DNA of 64,000 bases from the NCBI RefSeq assembly GCF_038502225.1, contig NC_091322.1:817501-881500 (forward strand). Reading direction: 5' to 3'. Within the stretch, counting starts at the first letter, position 1, and every line of letters starts with the position of its first letter. Origin of the DNA: Cherax quadricarinatus. Taxonomy: Eukaryota > Arthropoda > Malacostraca > Decapoda > Parastacidae. A model generated the notes under the pieces. It did no database searches. It saw nothing but the letters and a program-made list of their open reading frames with translations, and was not told where the DNA came from. Both the position numbers and the translations under genes were made by a program. Shown in pieces: positions 10,678 through 22,250 of the stretch.

Positions 10678-10760
<83 letters not shown>
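10678..10760. repeat. (CT)n microsatellite
   Basis: About 41 CT dinucleotides. Confidence 0.98.
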
Positions 10761-10764
<4 letters not shown>

Positions 10765-10766
<2 letters not shown>

Positions 10767-11830
10767 GTAGTTTGATTACTCGGTATATAACGTTACTTTG
10801 TCACTGATTCTTTGGTTGGCTGTGACAGGTGTCACCTACGTCACAGCTGTGACGTATTGCAGGAGGCAGTCATATGATAGTGTCACAGCAGCAGCAGTCT
10901 CATCTGACACGCTAGTGGCAGTTGACGAGACATCCACTGACATGCACGTGATACGATGATGGCAGCCCACATTGGCAGTCTGATCAATTGACCTGACGTG
11001 CGACTGACACGGTTTGCCTGCGAGCATTTGGCCGGCTGACAGCTGTAGGTAAACTCCTGTCAGAATGCCACTAATAATGGTTTGTGGTGGAAGAAGATAT
11101 CAGAATAAACTTTTGATGGTGTAATGTTTTCACGAATTACTTTTTTTTTTTTTTTGTTTCTCCATTGCACCAACAGTCTGACTGAACAGGTCGTCGTCGA
11201 GGTCTGGGCCGAGACCTGAGCCAGGAGGGGAAGGGGGTGATCATCCCAGAATGTAAACTTGTTGGGTGGGTAGTCGAATTAGCTCAGTCGTTCGGTCACT
11301 GACCATAGTCTTTATTTTGGTCACTAGGTAAGAGTGAAACAATGAAAGAAACAGCCGGACTCCACGTACATTCAGATCTGATCTTAGTCCCAACATAACA
11401 CATTGTTTCAGAGATGATTTATCACACTGTCATCTTAGTCTCAATATAACATTTCTTCCACGTTGCGTTACCTCACTGTAAACTTTGTCGTGATGTAGAA
11501 CTCAAGAACTGGGAAGCTACTTGAACTCTTTGTGACTTTAGCTTCTATGTAACTCATAGCTTTAAAGATCCCTTAACAGCGTGAGCTTAATCTTCATATG
11601 ATCTTAATTGGAATGTGATCTTAATCTCTGTGATGACTGTGCCACCTAAACACTATACATGGCACTGTAAACCAAGCCGTTGTGCCTGTATGGTTATGAT
11701 ATAGTGGTGTCATAGTGCTAGATAAATGTGCTTTCTAAGTGTGCTTCCACTACAGGTTATAATATATAGCGGACACATTACGTTGTATGAGACTCACTTC
11801 ACCTCAGGCGCCTTGTAGCCTAGCTGTGGC
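10765..11830. other. Mostly featureless non-coding sequence
   Basis: Contains a T-run at 11140-11154 and a LINE-tail-like patch at 11175-11255 (ctgactgaacaggtcgtcg ... ggtctgggccgagacctgag). Nothing coding is supported. Confidence 0.5.
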
Positions 11831-11835
11831 AGAGT

Positions 11836-12013
11836 GGGCTACACCCTGCGGAGGCAGCTAGGTGGTGAGTAGGCTACATCCTGAAGAGGTTGCCAGAAGT
11901 AGTAAGTGGGCTGCACCCTAAAGAGGTTGCCAGGAGTGGTGAGTGGGGCACACCCTGAAGAGGCAGCCAGGGGTGGCGAGTGAGCCACACCCTGAAGAGG
12001 TTGCCAGGGTCTA
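11836..12013. repeat. 36-37-bp minisatellite, 5 units
   Basis: Units contain acaccctgaagaggttgcca followed by ggagtggtgagtggg. Successive starts are at about 11841, 11876, 11913, 11950 and 11987. Confidence 0.9.
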
Positions 12014-12103
12014 GGTAGTGGCATCGTTGGGTGCCCCTGCTGACGACCATGTGCTCAGTGCCACACTGTGCCACACTCCGCCGCCGCCGTCATACCACCA
12101 CAC

Positions 12104-12145
12104 ATGTCACGGGAACGCATCGAGAGGCGCAAGTTATGGCTACAG
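12104..12145 (+). CDS. Candidate 5' coding exon of an unidentified host gene
   Basis: ATG at 12104 opens 14 codons, basic and arginine-rich (MSRERIERRKLWLQ). The exon ends at CAG followed by a consensus donor, gtaagt (12146). A cgccgccgccgtc stretch precedes the ATG. The frame joins in phase 0 to the exon-like segment at 27232-27269, about 15 kb downstream, which is plausible for introns in a repeat-rich genome. I do not recognise the protein. Against it: only 42 bp, no conservation data, and a minisatellite immediately upstream. It could equally be a chance ATG with a chance donor site. Confidence 0.3.
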
Positions 12146-12289
12146 GTAAGTGATGGTGCTATAAATGTGTTTATAAACTTATATACAGTTCAGGACATGT
12201 ATTTAAATAAATGTCTTGAAATGTATATAAGTACCTTTTTTCCACATCTTGTCAGTCACCATATAATTTTCCACCAATCACGAAGCCTA

Positions 12290-12965
12290 GTATGAGACCA
12301 TCACGTTAGCTGGAGAAAGTGATAAGTTAGGAGACGAAGATACATATTTTTATTGGTACAACGTTTCGTTTTGTGTAGAGGTTACAGTTACCATGTACAT
12401 GTACACCAGGATACAACAGTCAGAGTAACATTAATGTCTGAGTGATGGTAATAGTATGAGATACCAAGACCATGGTGAAGAGAAACAAATACACGTATAT
12501 GGAATCATTGACATTTCCTCCACACAGTAGGCTTTATCAGATCACAGAGAAATGTAATAAGAGAAGGTGAACATATGTAGTGAGTAGAAGCGAGGTGAAG
12601 AGGAAGTGGTGTGCACGTCAGGTCACATTGATTCTTAAGATTCCAGGTAATTTTCTGGCAAGAGGTTCAGCTATGTTATAGAAACAGTTCTGGTTTATCT
12701 TGTTGTTGACACTGATAAGTGCGGATCAAAGCTATCTTCGTCTCTGGGTGTTATTATTCTTTGGCAACAAGTAGTGAATCATTCTAGTTTATTGAGTGAT
12801 TGTTTGAATTATAGGATATTACATAGGCATTGAAAACGTTTCTCATTCTGTTGGCATGTTGTTGTTCTGAAATGCATTTTTGGAGTTTGCTATAGATTAT
12901 GTCACATTTGTTGCATGGGATTGTATATTACCATGAAACAACTATAGCAGAATCTCCATAGGTGA
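12290..12965 (-). mobile_element. Penelope-like element 3' portion, decayed
   Basis: The minus strand from about 12930 reads TIPCNKCDIIYSKLQKC, like the entry to a GIY-YIG endonuclease of Penelope-like elements. Further down it reads IAEPLARKLPGILRINVT then stop. The tail pattern TGATAAAGCCTAC...GAAA follows (about 12555-12525). It lies head-to-head with a plus-strand relative at 12966-13360. The GIY-YIG domain nicks target DNA in these elements. It is degenerate and not functional. Confidence 0.5.
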
Positions 12966-13360
12966 GACAGCTAGAGAACTCCACAGACACACCTCAGAAC
13001 ACTTGTACGTTAACTGAATATGTCCGACTTTGACAATATGCTTCTGCAATATATTCTTAATTCCAACGACAACTTGATAAACTGGAATTACGCACTGATT
13101 ATTGCCTTAAACATGACACCCAGAGAAGATGTCATGAGTCTTCACTCATGTGTATCTCTTAACAGTTTCAGCCAGAACAACTAAATCTCTTGCCAAAAAA
13201 TTACTTGGATGCTTGAGAATCAATGTGACCTGACGTGCACCTCACTTCCTCTTCACATAACTGCTCCTCAGCATTTATATGTTCGCTTTTTCTTACTAGG
13301 CTTATCTGTGTGTGATGTGATAAAGCCCACTATATAGACAAAACATTTAACTTCACTTCT
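12966..13360 (+). mobile_element. Penelope-like element 3' portion, inverted relative to 12290-12965
   Basis: A plus-strand IGETARELHRHTSEH segment near 12956-13000 resembles the GIY-YIG core (YIGET...R..EH). LINWNYALII follows near 13075, as in the C-terminal part of the domain. The shared 3' block tgacctgacgtgcacctcac (13227-13246) and a tail with gtgataaagcccac come next. The block from the NVT stop to the tail is inverted and similar to 12530-12720. Confidence 0.5.
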
Positions 13361-13609
13361 GTCTCTTTACAGCAGTTTCCTGCACTGAATATGGTGGAAA
13401 ACACATAGGAGAGACTTAACTCAATTTAAAAACCAGAATAAGCGAATACCCTTACAAATGCAGAACACAGAACACCAGTAGTACATGTGTCGTCCACGGG
13501 GACATTCACATTATATGGCATGGCAGGATGCCAGCCTCATTGAGGAAGTGGATAAGACTTGATGATAACGTTGAGAAATAGCCGTCATTAGTACACAGAA
13601 CACCATTGA

Positions 13610-13760
13610 GCAAACTAAGGTCCTTTTAACTTACCTTTGATAAGTTCTGAGAGTTTTTCTTCTCTCAGAGCTCAGCCTTGGGGCAGGTTCGTCTGGTGGT
13701 TGCCTGGTCAATCAGGATGTTGCTGCTGGTGGTCCGGTGACCCACATATCATCACAACCT
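13610..13760 (-). repeat. LINE 3'-end fragment
   Basis: tgcctggtcaatcaggatgt and tgctgctggtggtccggtga match 63060-63115 (tgcctgatcaaccaggctgt, tgctgctggaggcccgctgc), where the minus strand still encodes LINE protein. Confidence 0.6.
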
Positions 13761-13764
13761 CTAT

Positions 13765-14105
13765 CATATTATGTGGACAACAGCTAACCTGTGATTGGAC
13801 ATTACATTGACTAGTGAACTTACTGCAGCGCTCCTTTACATGCACCATCCACTAAAAAGACCTAACCTATGACTTCCCTACAGTGACTCTGGCTCACCTG
13901 ACAGCTGTCCATGAGAAACCTCACCTGTACGTTCCAACAGTTTACATGTTAGCTGTAATCTCAGTATGACTTATAAAGCTCTAAGCAGCAAAACAGTCTA
14001 AAAAAAAAATCTGGAACTGGTGTGTTTGTCTTTTCTCTCATGTTCTCCTTCCTCTCTTCTGCCTTTCCTCTCCCTCCTTTCCACCCTCACAGTCTGTGCA
14101 ACCCT
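13765..14105. other. No recognisable feature
   Basis: Non-coding. An A-run occurs at 14000-14008. Confidence 0.4.
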
Positions 14106-14109
14106 AGAC

Positions 14110-14220
14110 GTACCTGTGTTCCGTTCCTAGAGTTGTTCTTCGCTAGCAGCCCGGTCTGAGACCATACTCACCTGGTCATGGCCTGATAGCATAACCCGGC
14201 TCATCAGGCAGCTTTTACAC
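14110..14220 (-). repeat. LINE-derived 3' tail fragment
   Basis: agcagcccggtctgagacca and acccggctcatcaggcagct belong to the same dispersed tail as 6560-6720 and 48240-48640. Confidence 0.5.
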
Positions 14221-14517
14221 AAACTTCTGTAATTCCATATATCATTTATATACCAATTCTACTACTACTGATGTCGGGATCATAAAGAATGGAGTGAAGG
14301 TGAAGTAAACACGCTGTAGGCCGTTATACAGGGCGATATATTGGGAAAATAACTGACGATGCCCAGCCTGTCCGCTTCTTACTGGTCTGAGGTCCGACTC
14401 TCTGCTATGACTCACGGAGCTCGGGAGTCCGTGAAGTCATAAATGGCATAAATGGTATTTGAATTACTAGTTACTTAGATACTACACAGGTATCTCGGTT
14501 GACACTGTTATCCTACT

Positions 14518-14526
14518 ACTGTTGCT

Positions 14527-14558
<32 letters not shown>

Positions 14559-14625
14559 TACTGTTGCTGCTGCTGTTGTTGCTGCTGCTGTTGTTGATGC
14601 TGCTGTTGTTGATGCTGCTTACAAA
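14518..14625. repeat. Interrupted (CTG/TTG)n trinucleotide repeat
   Basis: About 36 triplets of ctg, ttg and an occasional cta or atg. No reading frame or flanking exon suggests that it is translated. Confidence 0.9.
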
Positions 14626-14759
14626 AGCCTCATAAGTATAAGGGCTTTGTTGAGTTGTTATTGATTAAATAATCGTCGCTTGTCACTAGTATTTTCCTGT
14701 AATTATTCTTATGATGTTATTATTTCTGATATGTAATACAAGAAGCTGGAAGAAATGAA

Positions 14760-14985
14760 GTGGCACTCCAGCTTAAGTGTCACAAGAACACCAGCTGGTG
14801 AAGGGTGCCAGGTGGCACTCCCAGCTTAAGTATCACAAAAACACCAGCTGGTGAAGGGTGCCAGGCGGCACTCCCAGCTTAAATGTCACAAGAACACCAG
14901 CTAATGACGAGTGCCAGGTGGCACTCCCAGTCATGTGTCACAACAGCAGCGGGTGAAGGGTGCCAGGTGGCACTTCCTGGGAGGT
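14760..14985. repeat. 53-bp minisatellite, about 4 units
   Basis: Units of ggtggcactcccagcttaag, tgtcacaagaacaccagctg and gtgaagggtgcca. The last unit is the most diverged. Confidence 0.9.
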
Positions 14986-15231
14986 GGGTAGTGGTAGAGA
15001 GGGTAGAGGAGGGGAGGGATTACCCTGGTTGTATTAAGCATCACAGAGCTGCAGGGTCACTGCAGCTTCCTTGGTCAGTCGTACACTTCTCACTGTCTTT
15101 CATCCTTCCTCTGCCACTCTTAATGAAGCTTAGGCTTTTTGTCACAACTTTCCTCTTGCTTGATGGTCTTATTGACTTATTCTGCGTCACCCGCTCCCCA
15201 TTATTTCAATAAAGTTTTCAGCGTTACTGTA

Positions 15232-15316
<85 letters not shown>
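15232..15316. repeat. (GT)n microsatellite
   Basis: About 42 GT dinucleotides. Confidence 0.98.
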
Positions 15317-15317
<1 letters not shown>

Positions 15318-15589
15318 CACGGAGGTGTTGATCAGCATCAACATAGTCTGTGACTCATCTGCATTTTCACTTTCCACCTGTATCCTCTTTATCCCGGTTC
15401 TCTTAATTCAAACAGTCTCTTCCAGTCGACCCTATAAACTCCTGTTACGATTTTATACGTAGTGATCTTGCTTCTCCTTGCCTTTCCTTCCTCAGAGGTC
15501 ATCAGGCTCAGCTCCTTCAGTCTCTCTTCATGTGCATTCCTCTCAGTTCTGGTACTAGCCTAGTTGCAAACTTTGGATCTTTTCCAGGT

Positions 15590-15905
15590 TTTTCACGTGA
15601 CTGACCAGGTGTGAGAGCTATGTTGAATCCACAAATTCAATGAGTCGCTTAACATATGTCCTACATAAGGCTGTGAAAGATCTTTTATTCAAATTCCTGA
15701 ATGTTATTCTGAGGCTTGCCAGTCTTGCATATGGCGCTGATGCTATGCGGAATATCTGTATGTTTGGCGATATACTTAGTGTTATATTCACCCCCAGGTG
15801 TTTTTCACTCCTTGATATTTGCAACTTCTCTCCACCTGTGTTGCTCTTTGTGTCCGATCTGCCTTTATCTTCTCCAATAAATATCCTCTCCAGTTTGTAT
15901 GAACT
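15590..15905 (-). pseudogene. LINE RT C-terminal fragment
   Basis: The minus strand encodes EKHLGVNITLSISPNIQI, YARLASLRITFRNLNKRSF and TYVKRLIEF. This lines up with KEKDLGVSIT...YGRLANLRTAFR...YVRPILEYA in the intact LINE at 54218-57393. The fragment covers the region after the RT palm; everything upstream is missing. It is an old copy of the same or a sister family. Confidence 0.75.
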
Positions 15906-15924
15906 TGAATTTGTTGGAGTTGTG

Positions 15925-16040
15925 TGTATGTGTGCCAGTGTGTATGTGTACCAGTGTGTATGTGTGCCAGTGTGTATGTATGTGTGCCAGTGTGTATGTG
16001 TGCGTGTTCAGTTGTACTCGCTTACTTGTTTTGCAGGGGT
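15925..16040 (-). repeat. GT-rich minisatellite joined to a LINE 3' end
   Basis: 16-bp units of tgtgccagtgtgtatg lead into gtactcgcttacttgttttg and caggggtcag. This is a degraded complement of the LINE 3' end (cccctgcaaccacaaatagg tgagtac). It is another example of this tail next to a GT/CA-rich repeat. Confidence 0.5.
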
Positions 16041-16044
16041 CAGT

Positions 16045-16775
16045 TTATAGCCCGTTTATTGATTTATTGAATTTAAAGCTTATCAACTACACAAGAGTCA
16101 TTAAGACTGCACGTAACCTGTACACCACTAGTGAAGGATACTTAATCTGTAAACAAAGGATTAAAGTAAACTCTCAGTATATATAGACACACTGATATAT
16201 ATATAAGTCTCAGTGTATATAACCTTGTCTTACCAGGTTCTCGCACCGCCTGCTAACTAGTGTTGTCTGCCTATATTGACCAGTGACCTGCAGAGCGCAA
16301 TTATACCTTCTCCAGAAACTGTGTGTGGTGTTTACCACGTTTTTCTACTTCATTCCATTACTAACTACTACAATGACAATTGAAAAAAAAAATATTTCTT
16401 GACGTCCTGAGGCGCATGTACTGTGCATCTTTAACTCTCTCGCCTTCCTTCCTAAACAGTCTGTTCACGTCCACTGTCTCTGCTGTACTTAGTATTCTCT
16501 TACATCATGATCACGTTCCCTCTATTCATCCTCTATTCTCTTATTGTTAGTTTGAGTTCCTAATCTTCTCTTCATACGACTATTTTCCATAGTTCATTAT
16601 CACTTTAGTTGCTAACTTTTAAATCTTGGTGATGTTTTACATGCTGACGCCACATACTACAAGATACGTCTGACTCATGTTTAAAATCATAAAAGATTTT
16701 TTGTTATGGTTCATGAAGGCAGTTAGTAATAGGTTCGTTAGTTTTACTTGTCACTGGAGTTATGTTGTTGTTGAA
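16045..16775. other. No recognisable feature
   Basis: AT-rich non-coding sequence. Confidence 0.5.
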
Positions 16776-16782
16776 GCATTCC

Positions 16783-17100
16783 TTGTGATACTTACTCTTA
16801 TAACATTCACTATGTTCCTTGTGATACTTACTCTTATAACATTCACTATGTTCCTTGTGATACTTACTCTTATAACATTCACTATGTTCCTTGTGATACT
16901 TACTCTTATAACATTCACTATGTTCCTTGTGATACTTACTCTTATAACATTCACTATGTTCCTTGTGATACTTACTCTTATAACATTCACTATGTTCCTT
17001 GTGATACTTACTCTTATAACATTCACTATGTTCCTTGTGATACTTACTCTTATAACATTCACTATGTTCCTTGTGATACTTACTCTTATAACATTCACTA
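16783..17100. repeat. 36-bp minisatellite, about 9 identical units
   Basis: Units ttccttgtgatacttactct plus tataacattcactatg are essentially identical, indicating recent expansion. The frame encodes a repeating hydrophobic 12-mer on one strand, but nothing else supports translation. Confidence 0.97.
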
Positions 17101-17795
17101 TGTTCCTTGTGATATTCTTATATCATTTATTATGTTTCTTGTAATTATTTTATATCATTCACTATGTTCCTTGTGATACTCTCATATCATTCACTATGTT
17201 CCTTGTGATACTCTCATATCATTCACTATGTTCCTTGTGATACTCTCATACCATTCACTATGTTCTTTGTGATACTCTCATATCATTCACTATGTTCCTT
17301 GTGATACTCTCATACCATTCACTATGTTCTTTGTGATACTCTCATATCATTCACTATGTTCTTTGTGATACTCTCATATCATTCACTATGTTCCTTGTGA
17401 TACTCTCATATCATTCACTATGTTCTTTGTGATACTCTCATATCATTCATTATGTTCCTTGTGATACTCTCATATCATTCACTATGTTCCTTGTGATACT
17501 CTCATATCATTCATTATGTTCCTTGTGATACTCTCATATCATTCATTATGTTCCTTGTGATACTCTCATATCATTCACTATGTTCCTTGTGATACTCTCA
17601 TATCATTCACTATGTTCTTTGTGATACTCTCATATCATTCATTATGTTCCTTGTGATACTCTCATATCATTCACTATGTTCCTTGTGATACTCTCATATC
17701 ATTCATTATGTTCCTTGTGATACTCTCATATCATTCACTATGTTCCTTGTGATACTCTCATATCATTCATTATGTTCCTTGTAATGCTTACTTCC
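17101..17795. repeat. 32-bp minisatellite derived from the 36-bp unit, about 21 units
   Basis: Units ttccttgtgatactctcata plus tcattcactatg lack 4 bp relative to the adjacent 36-bp array and carry scattered C/T variants (ttcttt, cattat). This is a separate expansion of a related monomer. Confidence 0.95.
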
Positions 17796-17937
17796 ATATC
17801 GTTCACCATGGTCGTTGTCTGCAGTGCTCTTTTGCTCTCACATTACATCATAATTATCACTAGTGCATTCTAGTAACCACTTTCGTGAATACTGTAGAGT
17901 CTCTAAAGATTGCTGCTATATGTCTTTCCCATTCACT

Positions 17938-18044
<107 letters not shown>

Positions 18045-18237
18045 ACAGGGTTTGGCACCTTCTCATTACACATGATTCGAGCAACCTGCTGGCGTCTTCT
18101 ACTCATAATGTCGTAAAGACTGATTAGTGGTGAAGTTCGTGGGTAGAGTAGTGTAGAGGGAGAGTAAGTGAAGAAGACTGTAGAGTGTAAGAATAGACCT
18201 CTATCTTTCCTTAAGAGGGTTCTTGACTAGTTAAACT

Positions 18238-18325
18238 TAAAACGTGGTGCCTGCGGTCCGAGACCAGGTCGGGGGGCGGTGACCCCCGGAACAGTCTCCA
18301 GGTAGTGTTCAAGTTGGGTCTTTAG
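18238..18325 (+). repeat. LINE-derived 3' tail fragment
   Basis: gcctgcggtccgagaccagg, then gacccccggaacagtctcca and ggta: the 3' terminus of the degraded LINE family in sense orientation. Confidence 0.6.
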
Positions 18326-18394
18326 TGTCCTCTCACCTGTCATCCTGGTTAATTACCTAACTGATTACTTTCTTGGTTAGTTTCTTTCTTGGGT

Positions 18395-18555
18395 ATTCTC
18401 TATAATAATTCTAGACGCTAGGTTATACTTGTTAGATATTATATATAATTCTAGATGCTAGGTTATACTTGTTGGGTATTCTCTATAATTCTAGGTATTA
18501 GATTATATTTGTTGGGTATTTTTTATCATTTTAAATACTAGTTATATTTGTATCC
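18395..18555. repeat. Degenerate 50-60-bp tandem repeat, about 3-4 units
   Basis: Repeats of ttctagacgctaggttatac followed by ttgttgggtattctctat, diverging toward the right. Confidence 0.75.
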
Positions 18556-18698
18556 ATAGATGGCAAGTTAATTATGCAGTTAATTGATGGATGCAGTTTG
18601 GTTTATTTGTCTGCACTTGTATATTAGGTGTTAAGAGCACTTGAAGTATGTTGACATAGAGGCTGTTAAGTCTGCGTGGTGAACTTGATGAGACGATG

Positions 18699-19768
18699 CC
18701 TGTTAGCCGGGTAAACTGTCTTCCTGTTAGCCGGGTAAACTGTCTTCCTGTTAGCCGGGTAAACTGTCTTCCTGTTAGCCGGGTAAACTGTCTTCCTGTT
18801 AGCCGGGTAAACTGTCTTCCTGTTAGCCGGGTAAACTGTCTTCCTGTTAGCCGGGTAAAACTGTCTTCCTGTTAGCCGGGTAAACTGTCTTCCTGTTAGC
18901 CGGGTAAACTGTCTTCCTGTTAGCCGGGTAAACTGTCTTCCTGTTAGCCGGGTAAAACTGTCTTCCTGTTAGCCGGGTAAACTGTCTTCCTGTTAGCCGG
19001 GTAAACTGTCTTCCTGTTAGCCGGGTAAACTGTCTTCCTGTTAGCCGGGTAAACTGTCTTCCTGTTAGCCGGGTAAACTGCCTGTTAGCCGGGTAAACTG
19101 TCTTCCTGTTAGCCGGGTAAACTGTCTTCCTGTTAGCCGGGTAAAACTGTCTTCCTGTTAGCCGGGTAAACTGTCTTCCTGTTAGCCGGGTAAACTGTCT
19201 TCCTGTTAGCCGGGTAAACTGTCTTCCTGTTAGCCGGGTAAACTGTCTTCCTGTTAGCCGGGTAAACTGTCTTCCTGTTAGCCGGGTAAACTGTCTTCCT
19301 GTTAGCCGGGGTCTTCCTGTTAAAACTGTCTTCCTGTTAGCCGGGTAAACTGTCTTCCTGTTAGCCGGGTAAAACTGTCTTCCTGTTAGCCGGGTAAACT
19401 GTCTTCCTGTTAGCCGGGTAAAACTGTCTTCCTGTTAGCCGGGTAAACTGTCTTCCTGTTAGCCGGGTAAACTGTCTTCCTGTTAGCCGGGTAAACTGTC
19501 TTCCTGTTAGCCGGGTAAACTGTCTTCTTGTTAGCCGGGTAAACTGTCTTCCTGTTAGCCGGGTAAAACTGTCTTCCTGTTAGCCGGGTAAACTGTCTTC
19601 CTGTTAGCCGGGTAAACTGTCTTCCTGTTAGCCGGGTAAAACTGTCTTCCTGTTAGCCGGGTAAACTGTCTTCCTGTTAGCCGGGTAAACTGTCTTCCTG
19701 TTAGCCGGGTAAACTGTCTTCCTGTTAGCCGGGTAAAACTGTCTTCCTGTTAGCCGGGTAAACTGTCG
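18699..19768. repeat. 24-bp minisatellite, about 44 units
   Basis: Unit cctgttagccgggtaaactg plus tctt, with a recurring 25-bp variant carrying one extra A (gtaaaactg). Two irregular junctions occur near 19075-19082 and 19305-19325. Confidence 0.97.
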
Positions 19769-19880
19769 TCTTAGTCGTCTGGTTGACTGGTGGTAATGTC
19801 AGTGTGGTGGTTAGTAATAATGGTACAGTTATCGATAAAATGTTAGGTAACCTGACAGAGATGGAACTAATGTGATAGTT

Positions 19881-20429
19881 AATGTGTGTTGTTTTACCTA
19901 GCAGTGTGGTGGTTGGGGAGGTGGTGGTAGTAGTGAGAATGTGTGTTTTACCTAGCAATGTGGTGGTTGGGGAGGTGGTGGTAGTAGTGAGAATGTGTGT
20001 TGTTTTACCTAGCAGTGTGGTGGTTGGGGAGGTGGTGGTAGTAGTGAGAATGTGTGTTTCACCTAGCAGTGTGGTGGTTGGGGAGGTGGTGGTAGTAGTG
20101 AGAATGTGTGTTGTTTTACCTAGCAATGTGGTGGTTGGGGAGGTGGTGGTAGTAGTGAGAATGTGTGTTTTACCTAGCAGTGTGGTGGTTGGGGAGGTGG
20201 TGGTAGTAGTGAGAATGTGTGTTTTACCTAGCAGTGTGGTGGTTGGGGAGGTGGTGGTAGTAGTGAGAATATGTGTCGTTTTACCTAGCAGTGTGGTGGT
20301 TGGGGAGGTGGTGGTAGTAGTGAGAATGTGTGTCGTTTTACCTAGCAGTGTGGTGGTTGGGGAGGTGGTCGTAGTAGTGAGAATGTGTGTTTTACCTAGC
20401 AGTGTGGTGGTTGGGGAGGTGGTGGTAGT
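19881..20429. repeat. 54/57-bp minisatellite, left part
   Basis: Units gtgtgttgttttacctagca, gtgtggtggttggggaggtg, gtggtagtagtgagaat, with a 54-bp variant lacking one gtt. The array is interrupted at 20430 and resumes at 21292. Confidence 0.95.
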
Positions 20430-21291
<862 letters not shown>

Positions 21292-21410
21292 TGGTGGTAG
21301 TAGTGAGAATGTGTATTGTTTTACCTAGCAGTGTGGTGGTTGGGGAGGTGGTGGTAGTAGTGAGAATGTGTTGGGGAGGTGGTGGTAGTAGTAGTAGTGA
21401 GGGAATATTA
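21292..21410. repeat. 54/57-bp minisatellite, right part
   Basis: Two further units, the last contracted (gtgttggggaggtgg). Confidence 0.9.
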
Positions 21411-21524
21411 CACAACCCGCTCATAGGAGAATGAAATTTGTAACGACGTTACTGTCCGACTTGGAGCATTAACTAGTCACTATGCGAGTTATTTGTTTTT
21501 TGTTCCAGTCACGGCATTGTGCCT

Positions 21525-21660
21525 TTTTATTCTTTTTGAGAAATGAAGGTCCTCAATGGAAATGAGTCACTTTGTCTGACCTTTTTTGGGTTTTCCTGGG
21601 TAATTTACACTGTATGAAAATTGTACTTATGTGTACTTGTGCCTAAATAAACTAATAGTG
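21525..21660 (+). repeat. Retroposon-type 3' tail with poly(A) signal
   Basis: A pyrimidine/purine-rich block (gaaatgaaggtcctcaatgg, ggttttcctgggtaatttac) ends in cctaaataaactaa, containing AATAAA. It resembles the 3' end of a dispersed element. No second copy in the window. Confidence 0.35.
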
Positions 21661-21664
21661 TCAG

Positions 21665-22245
21665 TGCGGTAGCCGACGGTTAGTAAGTTAGTGGGGTAAT
21701 TATTTTGCACTAGTAACAGTATCTCAATATAATTCTCACAATCGCCATGTCATATAGAGTTGGATTAAAGTTAAGCCAAACATCCACTCACTATAGAAAC
21801 ATGATAATTCACTATCCTATCATCTCTTATGAACTCTGCGGCTTCTTTACTCCATGAATGATCACTGTATGCAAGACAAGAGTCCGGAGGTTCAACTTGT
21901 GTTTTCGTGGGCACTGTTGATCTTCCCTCCATCCAGCCTCTCCCCCCCCCCCCCATATACACACATACATGCATAAGGCCGAAGTGTCCAGAAATTATGA
22001 TACAGATCATAGTAGTATAGAAGACGGAGGCAGAAGCTGAATATTGACCGCCTTAAACACAATTCGATGAGCACAAACACAAACAGCATTATTTATTATT
22101 GGTTTCAGAAGTATACGTCAGAGGAGGTAGGACAGACACGCATTTCTAAAATATTCATGGTACTGCACAATTAACAACGATTCACTGAAAGTTAGTTTAC
22201 ATTATCAGAATATAACGTATTTTTAAACAGAGATAAAAGAAGCAC
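21665..22245. other. No recognisable feature
   Basis: Non-coding. Contains a C-run at 21943-21953. Confidence 0.5.
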
Positions 22246-22250
22246 AAAAT

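Noticed and set aside
16677..17144. Hydrophobic repeat protein resembling membrane segments
   Set aside because: A 36-bp minisatellite read in frame; the downstream 32-bp array destroys the frame.
18699..19768. CRISPR-like array
   Set aside because: Repeats are directly tandem with no unique spacers, and the context is eukaryotic.
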